Assembly: GCF_000720455.1 (NCBI RefSeq)
Contig: NZ_JOAK01000031.1
Location: 1 to 64,000, forward strand
Direction of reading: 5' to 3'
Length of the DNA stretch: 64,000 nt
Source of the DNA: Streptomyces virginiae
GTDB taxonomy: Bacteria > Actinomycetota > Actinomycetes > Streptomycetales > Streptomycetaceae
The notes beneath the pieces are model-generated. The model was not told the origin of the DNA. It saw nothing but the letters and a program-made list of their open reading frames with translations, and made no database searches. Both the position numbers and the translations under genes were made by a program. Within the stretch, counting starts at the first letter, position 1; every line of letters begins with the position of its first letter. Shown here in pieces: positions 17,275-25,390 of this stretch.

Positions 17275-17509
17275 GCATTACCCGTACCGCGGCCGACCCG
17301 GCCCGGCACCTGCAACCACCTGGAGGCACGAACACGCCGGGACCGCTCGAACGAATTACCCCGGGCGATCACGCCCACCCTCACCCTCGCCCTGATCATT
17401 CTCAGGTTCGGCAATTCCTCCGAATGGGCCGCGGGGAATGCGGGCAGGTTCTCGCCGCACCCTTCGCGGATGGTGCGGGCCCCGACGCCACGATCCGGCG
17501 CCCGGTTGC

Positions 17510-17523
17510 GTGACATGCGTCAC
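17510..17523. promoter_or_regulatory. Candidate Crp-type binding site
   Basis: GTGACATGCGTCAC is a perfect inverted repeat of GTGA/TCAC spaced by 6, matching the CRP pattern and, as I recall, the Streptomyces Crp consensus GTG-N6-GNCAC. It lies in the 608-base gap between 17274 and 17883, about 240 bases upstream of the minus-strand gene and 360 bases upstream of the CAP gene. The rest of the gap holds three TCGACATT units (17569, 17577, 17599) and a 14-base palindrome TTCCGGCGCCGGAA (17841-17854); no gene is evident. Confidence 0.4.
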
Positions 17524-17882
17524 GACGGGAACCTCGGCGCCGGAGGGCTTCCCGGGCGCGCCACCCCATCGACATTTCGACATTTGTCCGTTTTGGATTC
17601 GACATTCCCCTCTCCTACGGGAACGGAATCCCGGCTACCGCCTTACCTGCCCCCTACTTCCCTGGTCACGGCCGCTCCTGAATACGCATCACATGGTTGT
17701 GCCAGTGACCAGATCGTGACCATGCACGATCAACGGCCCGTTTCAAGCCGCGTGCCGAATCCCCCGTGTGAGCGCGAAAGGGAAACTTGCCAGGCCAATG
17801 GCGGGCTTCTAAGAATGTCGACCATTCCGGCGTCCCGCAGTTCCGGCGCCGGAAGCTTCGCGATCACCGAATGAGGTCACGC

Positions 17883-18662
17883 ATGCAGAAGCATCGGAAG
17901 AAGAAGCAGTACCGGAAAATAATCATCGGCGTCAGCGCTCTCGGAATCGTGGGTGTCCCCACGGCCGCCATGGCCTGCTTCGACACGGGCGGCGACGACA
18001 CCGGCCGGACCCGCACCGCGAGCCACCAGGCGCAGCGCCCGTGGAGTTACGTCCCCACGGCCGTCCCGAACACCGCGGTCCCGGTGGACGTCCCGACGAC
18101 GCCGAGCAGCACCCCGGCGCCCGAGCAGCCGGCCGCGGAAGCCTCCCGGCCCGCCGCCCAGCCCCCGCAGGCGCAGCCCTCTCAGGCGCAGCCGCCGCAG
18201 GCCGCGCCGCAGCCCGCGAAGCCGCCGGTCACCAAGAAGCCCCAGGCGCCCCAGCCGCCGAAGACCTCGCCCGCGCCGGCCGCCTCCGGCTCCGTCGCCG
18301 CCGTCCTCGCCCTGGTCAACCAGGAGCGCGCCGCCGCCGGATGCCAGGCCGTCACCCTGAACGCGAAGCTCACGAAGGCCGCGCAGGACCACAGCGCGGA
18401 CATGGCCGCCAACGGCAACATGTCCCACACGGGCTCGGACGGCTCGGACCCCGGCGCCCGCATCACCCGCGCCGGCTACGCGTGGAGCACGTACGGCGAG
18501 AACGTCGCCTACGGCTACAGCACGCCCGAGAAGGTCATGGAGGGCTGGATGAACAGCCCCGGCCACCGCGAGAACATCCTGAACTGCTCCTTCAAGGAGA
18601 TCGGCATCGGCCTCGCCCAGCCGAACTACTACTGGACCCAGGACTTCGGCACGGCCCGCTGA
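17883..18662 (+). CDS. Secreted CAP/SCP-domain protein
   Basis: A 259-residue exported protein. A very basic N-terminus (KHRKKKQYRK) precedes a hydrophobic segment (about residues 12-33), then a Pro/Ala/Gln-rich linker (to about residue 135), then a CAP/SCP domain (LVNQERAAAGCQAVTLNAKL to YYWTQDFGTAR). The CAP cavity residues are seen in HSADMAANGNMSHTGSDG, YGENVAYGY and SPGHRENIL. The family acts outside the cell; enzymatic role is unproven. The ATG at 17883 has GAGG 6 bases upstream; an ATG at 17871 is in frame. Confidence 0.88.
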   Translation: MQKHRKKKQYRKIIIGVSALGIVGVPTAAMACFDTGGDDTGRTRTASHQAQRPWSYVPTAVPNTAVPVDVPTTPSSTPAPEQPAAEASRPAAQPPQAQPSQAQPPQAAPQPAKPPVTKKPQAPQPPKTSPAPAASGSVAAVLALVNQERAAAGCQAVTLNAKLTKAAQDHSADMAANGNMSHTGSDGSDPGARITRAGYAWSTYGENVAYGYSTPEKVMEGWMNSPGHRENILNCSFKEIGIGLAQPNYYWTQDFGTAR

Positions 18663-18675
18663 AGCCCGCGCCAGT

Positions 18676-18726
18676 CCGCAGCGGCGGAGCGCTGACCCTT
18701 CACGGGTCCGCGCTCCGCCGCTGCGG
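18676..18726. terminator. Bidirectional hairpin terminator
   Basis: Perfect 17-base arms (18676-18692 and 18710-18726) with an inner GACCC/GGGTC stem between the convergent CAP and glnE genes; it ends 3 bases before the glnE stop codon. Confidence 0.88.
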
Positions 18727-18728
18727 GT

Positions 18729-21700
18729 TCAGCCCCCGTAGAAGAGTTCCTCGACCACCGCGCGGGCGCGGCGCGTGATGCGGCGGTAGTCGTCCAGCAG
18801 CTCGCCGACCGTGCCTTCGGCGTAGCCGAGGTAGCGGCCCACCGCCGCCAGCTCGCGGGCCTCGGAGGGGAAGGTGTCCCCGGCGCGGCCCCGCACCAGC
18901 ATCACGGCGTTGCGGACCCTGGTCGCCAGTACCCAGGCCTCGTCCAGGATCTGCGCCTCGTCGGTCGGGATCAGCCCGGCCGCGTGGGTGGCCGCGAGGG
19001 CCTCGCGGGTCCGGGTGGTCCGCAGGCCCGGTTCGGCCCAGGCGTGCCGCATCTGCATCAGCTGCACGGTCCACTCGACGTCGCTGAGACCGCCGCGACC
19101 CAGCTTGGTGTGCAGGGTCGGGTCGGCGCCGCGCGGCATCCGCTCCGACTCCATCCGTGCCTTCAGCCGGCGGATCTCGCGTACCGCGTCCTCGCCGAGG
19201 CCCTCCGCCGGGTAGCGCAGCGGGTCGATCAGCTCGATGAAGCGGCGGCCCAGCTCCTCCTCGCCCGCCACCGGCTCGGCCCGTAGCAGCGCCTGGCTCT
19301 CCCAGGTCAGCGACCAGCGCCGGTAGTAGGCGGCGTAGGAGGCCAGGGTGCGCACCAGCGGGCCGGAGCGGCCCTCGGGGCGCAGGTCGGCGTCGATGAG
19401 CAGCGGCGGGTCCGCGGTGGGCAGCTGGAGCAGCCTGCGCATCTCGGCGATGACGGTCTGGGCGGCCTTGGCGGCCTCCTGCTCGTCGACGCCCTCGCGG
19501 GGTTCGTGGACGAAGAGGACGTCGGCGTCGGATCCGTAGCCGAGTTCGTGGCCGCCGAAGCGGCCGACGCCGATGACGGCGAAGCGGGTGGGCAGGGTGT
19601 CGCCGAAGTGCGCCTGCACGGCGGCGCGCAGGGCGCCCGCGATGGTCGCGGCGGTGAGGTCGGAGACGGCCCCGCCGACCCGGTCGACCAGGGCTCCGTG
19701 GTCCTCCTCGGCCGGGCTGTCCTCCGTACCGTAGGAGCCGATGATGTCGGCGGCGGCGGTGCGGAACAGCTCGCGGCGGCGTACCCCGCGGGCGGCGGCG
19801 ACGGCGGTCTCCGGGTTCTCGGCGCGGCCGACGGCGGCGAGGACCTCCTGGACGAGGGCCTCGTACGTACGCGGCGCCAGGCCCTCGGGGTCGCCGAGCA
19901 GGGCCACCGCCTCCGGGGCCCGCATCAGCAGGTCGGGGGCGAGGCGGCCGGCGGACAGTACCCGGGCGAGGTTCTCGGCGGCGGCGCCCTCGTCGCGCAG
20001 CAGGCGCAGGTACCAGGGGGTCTTGCCGAGGGCGTCGGAGACCTTGCGGAAGTTCAGCAGGCCGGCGTCCGGGTCGGCGGAGTCGGCGAACCAGCCCAGC
20101 ATCACCGGCAGCAGGGTGCGCTGGATGGCGGCCTTGCGGGTGACGCCGGAGGCGAGGGCTTCGAGGTGGCGCAGGGCGGAGGCCGGGTCGGCGTAGCCGA
20201 GGGCTTCGAGGCGCTGGCCGGCGGCGCGCGGGGAGAGCCGGGTCTCGCCGGGGGTGAGCTGGGCGACGGCGTCGAGCAGCGGCCGGTAGAAGAGCTTCTC
20301 GTGCAGCCGCCGGACCACGGAGGCGTGCCGGCGCCAGGCCTTGTTGAGCTCGGCGACCGGTTCGGTGCGCAGGCCCATGGAGCGGCCCAGGCGGCGCAGG
20401 TCGTTCTCGTCCTCGGGGACGAGGTGGGTGCGGCGCAGCCGGTAGAGCTGGATGCGGTGCTCCATGGCGCGCAGGAAGCGGTACGCGTCGTGCAGCTGGG
20501 CGGCGTCGGCGCGGCCCACGTACCCGCCGGCGGCGAGCGCGTGGAGGGCGTCGAGGGTGGTGCCGGAGTGCAGGGTGGCGTCGCTGCGGCCGTGGACGAG
20601 CTGGAGGAGCTGGACGGCGAACTCGACGTCGCGCAGGCCGCCGGGGCCGAGCTTGAGTTCGCGGTCGACCTGCGCGGCGGGGATGTTGTCGACGACGCGG
20701 CGGCGCATCTTCTGGACGTCGGGGACGAAGTTCTCGCGTTCGGCCGCCTGCCAGACCAGGGGCGTTATGGCGTCGATGTAGTCGGCGCCCAGGGCTTCGT
20801 CGCCGGCGACGGCGCGGGCCTTGAGGAGCGCCTGGAACTCCCAGGTCTTGGCCCAGCGCTGGTAGTAGGCCAGGTGGGAGGCGAGGGTGCGGACGAGGGG
20901 TCCGTTGCGGCCCTCGGGGCGGAGGTTGGCGTCGACGGGCCAGATGGTGCCCTCGACGGTGGTCTCGGAGCAGATCCGCATCAGGTGCGAGGCGAGGCGG
21001 GTGGCGGCCTGGAGCGCCTTGCCCTCGTCCGCGCCGCCGGCCCCGCCGGCCCCGTTGGCGGTGGTGGCCGCGTCCCCGACGAAGATCACGTCGACGTCGG
21101 AGACGTAGTTGAGCTCGTTGCCGCCGCACTTGCCCATCGCGATGACGGCGAGGCGGCAGAGCGCCGCGTCCTCGGGGGCGGCGGCGGTGGCGATCCGCAG
21201 GGCCGCGCGGAGGGTGGCGGTGGCGAGGTCGGCCAGCTCGGCGGCGGTCTGGGCGACGTCGATGGTGCCGCAGACGTCGCGGGCCGCGATGGAGAGCAGG
21301 CAGCGGCGGTAGGCGACGCGCAGGGCGACGGGGTCGTGGGCGTCCGCGAGGCCGCGCTCGAACTCGGGGAGTCCGGGGTGCAGGTCGGCGGCCTCGTACG
21401 TGACGAGGTCGATCCAGTCGCGGGGGTGGCGGGCGAGGTGGTCGCCGAGGGCCTCGGAGGCGCCGAGTACGCCGAGGAGGCGGTCGCGGAGGGGTTTGGC
21501 GCTGACGAGGGTGTCGAGGAGCCCGGGCAGCTCGCCGTCGGGCTGCGCCTCGGCGAGCCGGACCAGCCCGCGCAGGGCCAGGTCGGGATCGGCGGTCGCC
21601 CCGAGGGCGTCGAGCAGCACGGGATCGGCGCGGACGGCGGCGAGCGCCTCGGAGTCGAGCAGCCGGGCGGCTGCGGAGGGGTCGGTGAAACCGCTGCGGA

Positions 21701-21743
21701 GCAGCCGGATGAAGGTGCTGCTCCTGCGTCCCGGGACCGTCAT
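18729..21743 (-). CDS. glnE: Bifunctional glutamine synthetase adenylyltransferase/deadenylylase
   Basis: A 1004-residue two-headed enzyme that adds AMP to, and removes it from, glutamine synthetase I, controlling nitrogen assimilation. Both nucleotidyltransferase domains show their metal-binding signatures: GKCGGNELNYVSDVDVIF (about residue 205, adenylyl-removing half) and GVGRFGGHELGYGSDADVLF (about residue 725, adenylylating half), each followed by a helical GlnD/GlnE accessory domain. I use the ATG at 21743 (MTVPGRRSST) with GGGAGG upstream; the frame is open to 21794. In Streptomyces glnE lies between the mal locus and glnA2, as here. Confidence 0.96.
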   Translation of the reverse strand: MTVPGRRSSTFIRLLRSGFTDPSAAARLLDSEALAAVRADPVLLDALGATADPDLALRGLVRLAEAQPDGELPGLLDTLVSAKPLRDRLLGVLGASEALGDHLARHPRDWIDLVTYEAADLHPGLPEFERGLADAHDPVALRVAYRRCLLSIAARDVCGTIDVAQTAAELADLATATLRAALRIATAAAPEDAALCRLAVIAMGKCGGNELNYVSDVDVIFVGDAATTANGAGGAGGADEGKALQAATRLASHLMRICSETTVEGTIWPVDANLRPEGRNGPLVRTLASHLAYYQRWAKTWEFQALLKARAVAGDEALGADYIDAITPLVWQAAERENFVPDVQKMRRRVVDNIPAAQVDRELKLGPGGLRDVEFAVQLLQLVHGRSDATLHSGTTLDALHALAAGGYVGRADAAQLHDAYRFLRAMEHRIQLYRLRRTHLVPEDENDLRRLGRSMGLRTEPVAELNKAWRRHASVVRRLHEKLFYRPLLDAVAQLTPGETRLSPRAAGQRLEALGYADPASALRHLEALASGVTRKAAIQRTLLPVMLGWFADSADPDAGLLNFRKVSDALGKTPWYLRLLRDEGAAAENLARVLSAGRLAPDLLMRAPEAVALLGDPEGLAPRTYEALVQEVLAAVGRAENPETAVAAARGVRRRELFRTAAADIIGSYGTEDSPAEEDHGALVDRVGGAVSDLTAATIAGALRAAVQAHFGDTLPTRFAVIGVGRFGGHELGYGSDADVLFVHEPREGVDEQEAAKAAQTVIAEMRRLLQLPTADPPLLIDADLRPEGRSGPLVRTLASYAAYYRRWSLTWESQALLRAEPVAGEEELGRRFIELIDPLRYPAEGLGEDAVREIRRLKARMESERMPRGADPTLHTKLGRGGLSDVEWTVQLMQMRHAWAEPGLRTTRTREALAATHAAGLIPTDEAQILDEAWVLATRVRNAVMLVRGRAGDTFPSEARELAAVGRYLGYAEGTVGELLDDYRRITRRARAVVEELFYGG

Positions 21744-21934
21744 CCCGCCGCCTCCCGCGGTCGTCGCTGCCACTGCCTTGGCTCTGCGTTGCACTGCCCT
21801 GACCTGCCTGGGTCGAGCCTAGCCGGAGCAGGCGTTCGACTCACCGGGACGTACCATGGCGTGGATTATCGGATTATCTGAATACTTATCGCGTGATGGG
21901 GCCCGCTCCCCGCCGACCGGCCACGAGGAGCCCC

Positions 21935-24900
21935 ATGTCCGACGGACACCCCCGCCCCGGCCCCCCGGCGGGCGGAGCGCCGGGCCCCGGGCCGGGCGCT
22001 GACCCGACGTACCTGTACGGGCAGTACGGGCAGTACAGGCAGCCCGATGCGTACGCGCAGCCCGATGCGTACGGGCAGTACGGGCCGTACGGGCAGTACG
22101 CGGGGAACCAGCAGCCCCAGCAGTACCACCAGGCGCACCTGCCCCACCAGCACCAACACCCCGAGCCCGTACGTGAGTTTCACCATGCCCCGCAGCAGGG
22201 CTGGAACGGCTGGCCGCCCGAGCAGTACGCCCCCGTCGTGCCGCAGCAGGCCTACGAGTTCCGGCACACGGCTGACGCCGACCCCGCCCGCGCTCTCGGC
22301 GAACCCGAGGCCGCGGGGCCGCCCGCCCCCTTCGTGCCGCAGCAGGCACAGGCGCACTCGCCCCGGCAGTCGGAGCCGGCCCACGGCTTTCGGCACCCGG
22401 GGCACCCCGGGTCCCCGGAACACCTCCACCCGGCCGAGGCCGAATCCGCGGTCCGGCCCGCCCCTGCCCGGAACCACGACCGCGAGGCGGACGCCCCGGC
22501 CGGCCCCACGGACCCATCCACCGCGGCCCCTGACGCGGCCGACGGCCGCAAGGCCGCGCGGCTCGCCCGCAGAGCCGGAACCCCCGACGCATCCACCGCT
22601 GCCCCTGGCGCAACCGACGGTCGCACCGGCGGGGCAACGCCGCAGGGCCGCAAGGCCGCGCGCCTCGCCCGCAAGGGCGGAGTCCCGGACCGCGCCCCAG
22701 GCGCATCGACCGCCACCCGGGGCGCGGCCGACGGCCGCACCGGCGAGGCAACGCCACTGGGCCGCAAGGCCGCGCGACTCGCCCGCGAGGCCGGGGGCCC
22801 GGACGGCCCCACCGGCGCATCCACCGCCGCCCGGGATTCGGCCACGCGCCCGGCCGGCGGGGCAACACCGCAGGGGCGCAAGGCCGCGCGGATGGCCCGC
22901 AAGGGCGGGGCGGCTCCCGACGGGGCCGTACCAGCGGCCGGGGCGCGACCGCGGCGCGGCGGCGGGCAGGGGCCGCAGCGGAACCACCGGTGGGCCGGCC
23001 TCGTCAAGGGCGTCGCCCTCTGCGCGGCCGTCGCCGCCGCCGGGATGCTCGTACTCCGGGCCGGCGCAGCCGTCGAAGGCCTGGGCGGCTCCCCCGCACA
23101 CCCGGGCGGCGGCGGCCCGGGCAGCGCAGCCGTGGCCGTCGGAGCCGGCGCCGTGCCCGACCCCGGCCGCGTGGTCCAGATCGTCGCGCACCCCGACGAC
23201 GACCTGTACTTCATGAATCCGGACCTGCGTTACTCCATATCCGCCGGCCACCCCGTGACCTCCGTCTACCTCACCGCGGGCGAGGCCGACGGCGTCAACG
23301 CCACCCCCGCCAAGGGCGCGACCACCGCACCCAACAAGCCCGCCTACGCCGAGGCCCGCCAGAACGGCATCCGCGCCGCCTACGCCAAGATGGCCACCGG
23401 CGACCGCAGCAGCGCCTGGAAGCGCACCGTCGTCCCGACGAAGGGCGGCGGCCACGCCGAGGTCGACGTCCTCGTCGCCAACCCCAAGGTCAACCTGGTC
23501 TGGCTGCAACTGCGCGAAGCCGGCCACGGCTACGCCGACGTACCCGACAGCCTGCACGGGCTCTGGGACGGCAAGGTCGCCCGCCTGGAGTCGATGCTCT
23601 CCTCCGGCACCCCGGTCAAGCAGCGGTTCGCGTACTCGAAGGACCAGGTCGTCCAGACCCTCGTCGGCGTCCTGGAGCAGTACACGCCGACCACCGTCCG
23701 CTTCCAGGACCCGACCCCCGGCCGCTACCCGGACACCAAGCAGTACACCGACCACCAGGACCACTTCTACGGCGCCCGCTTCGTGCAGATGGCCACGGCC
23801 GCCTACGCGAAGGACGTCAAGGACCGCCCGCACTTCGCGGTGCAGAACTACGTCGGCTACTTCAACGGCTCCCTCCCCAGCGCACTGGACCCGAAGGAGG
23901 CGAAGGAGAAGCTGGACAGCCTCGACACCTACGCCTGGCTCGACCGGCAGAACCACTGCGGCAGCGACGCCGGCTGCGGCGACCTCAAGGTCTCCGACCA
24001 CCCGGCGGGCAACCGCTGGACCGACTCCATCAACTACGCCCGCGGCACCGGTACGAACTGGCTGACCTCCGACAAGGACCACGGCCTGTGGGCCTTCAAG
24101 GTGCTCGACGGCCAGATCGCCGTCTGGCACCGGCCCGGCCCGGTCGGCGCCTGGCGGGGCCCTGACCTGCTGCCCGGCACCGGAATGGACCCCGGTGCCT
24201 CCGCCGTGACGCTGAAGGACGGCCGCATCGCGGTGTTCAGCACCCGTACCTCCTTCGGGGCGCGGCCCGCCGACTACGAGCGCGAGGTCGTCTACGCGGT
24301 CCAGAAGGGCCCCGGGACGGACGGGTTCGGGGAATGGCAGTCGCTCGGCACCCCCGAGACCGCGGACGAGACGTGGACCTCCGACATCAGCGCACCGGCC
24401 GTCTCGGTCGACGGCACCGGCCAGCTGGCGGCGTACGTCCGCGACGGCGCGTACGGCCTGCGCGGCCGGGTGCAGCAGGCCGACGGCGGCTGGGGTCCCT
24501 GGGAGAAGCACGGCGGCGAGGACCTGCACGGCGCGCCGGTCACCGCGACCGACGGCGCGGGGCGGCGCATGGTGCTGTCCGCGACGTCGAAGTCGGTCGT
24601 CGGCTGGGCGCAGCCGAAGCCGGGCGCCCCGCTGGGCCGGGTCACGGCCACCGGGCTGCCCGACACCACGCTCCCGCTGACGGCGGAGGGGCGCGAGGGC
24701 GGGGTACGGCTGTGGTTCCGCAAGCCCGGCTCGGGCAACGTGCGTACGGCCCTGATGACGGCCGACGGCGGGCTGAAGGTCAACCACATGACCGACCTCG
24801 GCGGGCTGAACGGCTTCGGCTCGGTGACGGCGAGCGGGCACGTGCTGGCGGGCCGCGCGGCGGGCGGACAGCTGGGCTCGGAAGTCGGGCCGGGACGGCC

Positions 24901-25081
24901 GTGGGGGCGGTCACCGCTGATGTTCGTCGGTGCGCCCTCGTCGACGATGACCGGGAAGAACATGGTCAGCCTGGCGGTGGTGGGGCTCGACGCCCGGCTG
25001 TACGTGACCTCGTCGGCGGACGCCCCGGACGCGTACCTGGCGCCGTGGCAGCCGGTGGGCCCGCGCAACGCGGCTCCGTAG
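21935..25081 (+). CDS. Membrane-anchored PIG-L deacetylase with beta-propeller-like C-terminus
   Basis: A 1048-residue protein in four parts. Residues 1-200 are disordered, rich in Gln, Pro, Tyr and His. Residues about 204-325 hold four imperfect repeats ending in GRKAAR(L/M)AR, strongly basic and cytoplasmic. One membrane helix follows (about 357-377). The outside part starts with a PIG-L/LmbE deacetylase domain (VVQIVAHPDDDLYFMNPD, about residue 414), whose zinc motif AHPDD is intact, and ends in a repeat domain (about 700-1048) like a lectin-type beta-propeller. PIG-L enzymes remove N-acetyl groups from GlcNAc-containing substrates. The ATG at 21935 has GAGGAG upstream. Its tandem paralogue follows at 25391. 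Confidence 0.88.
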   Translation: MSDGHPRPGPPAGGAPGPGPGADPTYLYGQYGQYRQPDAYAQPDAYGQYGPYGQYAGNQQPQQYHQAHLPHQHQHPEPVREFHHAPQQGWNGWPPEQYAPVVPQQAYEFRHTADADPARALGEPEAAGPPAPFVPQQAQAHSPRQSEPAHGFRHPGHPGSPEHLHPAEAESAVRPAPARNHDREADAPAGPTDPSTAAPDAADGRKAARLARRAGTPDASTAAPGATDGRTGGATPQGRKAARLARKGGVPDRAPGASTATRGAADGRTGEATPLGRKAARLAREAGGPDGPTGASTAARDSATRPAGGATPQGRKAARMARKGGAAPDGAVPAAGARPRRGGGQGPQRNHRWAGLVKGVALCAAVAAAGMLVLRAGAAVEGLGGSPAHPGGGGPGSAAVAVGAGAVPDPGRVVQIVAHPDDDLYFMNPDLRYSISAGHPVTSVYLTAGEADGVNATPAKGATTAPNKPAYAEARQNGIRAAYAKMATGDRSSAWKRTVVPTKGGGHAEVDVLVANPKVNLVWLQLREAGHGYADVPDSLHGLWDGKVARLESMLSSGTPVKQRFAYSKDQVVQTLVGVLEQYTPTTVRFQDPTPGRYPDTKQYTDHQDHFYGARFVQMATAAYAKDVKDRPHFAVQNYVGYFNGSLPSALDPKEAKEKLDSLDTYAWLDRQNHCGSDAGCGDLKVSDHPAGNRWTDSINYARGTGTNWLTSDKDHGLWAFKVLDGQIAVWHRPGPVGAWRGPDLLPGTGMDPGASAVTLKDGRIAVFSTRTSFGARPADYEREVVYAVQKGPGTDGFGEWQSLGTPETADETWTSDISAPAVSVDGTGQLAAYVRDGAYGLRGRVQQADGGWGPWEKHGGEDLHGAPVTATDGAGRRMVLSATSKSVVGWAQPKPGAPLGRVTATGLPDTTLPLTAEGREGGVRLWFRKPGSGNVRTALMTADGGLKVNHMTDLGGLNGFGSVTASGHVLAGRAAGGQLGSEVGPGRPWGRSPLMFVGAPSSTMTGKNMVSLAVVGLDARLYVTSSADAPDAYLAPWQPVGPRNAAP
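22544..22910 (+). repeat. Coding tandem repeat, GRKAARLAR units
   Basis: Four imperfect units of about 102-114 bases within the PIG-L gene, each carrying ggccgcaaggccgcgcg or a close variant and encoding GRKAAR(L/M)AR plus an Ala/Thr/Gly linker. The basic cluster lies on the predicted cytoplasmic side of the membrane helix. Confidence 0.8.
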
Positions 25082-25159
25082 CGCGGCTCCGTAGCGCTGC
25101 TCCGTAGCGCGGCTCCGTAGCGCGGCTCCGTCGCGCGGCTCGGCAACACGGCTCCGTAG
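25069..25159. repeat. Seven 13-bp tandem repeats spanning a stop codon
   Basis: Seven consecutive 13-base units with consensus CGCGGCTCCGTAG. The first unit contains the last codons and the TAG stop of the PIG-L gene, and four later units repeat the TAG. Two longer units (25160-25179, 25180-25198, cggggcggga...) follow. The remainder of the gap to 25391 shows no gene. Confidence 0.9.
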
Positions 25160-25390
25160 CGGGGCGGGATTTTCTGGAGCGGGGCGGGATTTCCGTAGCG
25201 GCGCGCCATAGCACCCCGCACCCGCGCCACGCCCGGGGCGGACGAATTGCCTCCACTTTGGCGGCACTTACCCGGTCTTTTCCGGAAAGCAGGAGTCATC
25301 GGCCGCTTCGGTGAACCAAGTTCGCCGATTCCGCCTCTCTCTGACTGCTCAGCGTTTTCTCCTGCCCGGAACGAACCCAAGGCGTGCCCG

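Noticed and set aside
17640..17870. c-di-AMP (ydaO-type) riboswitch upstream of the CAP gene
   Set aside because: The conserved blocks expected for that aptamer were not found; only a GCCGAATCCC-like string and short stems are present.
19506..21881. 791-residue plus-strand frame opposite glnE
   Set aside because: High-G+C antisense frame; Gly/Val/Glu-rich composition and no recognisable domain, while glnE on the other strand is unambiguous.
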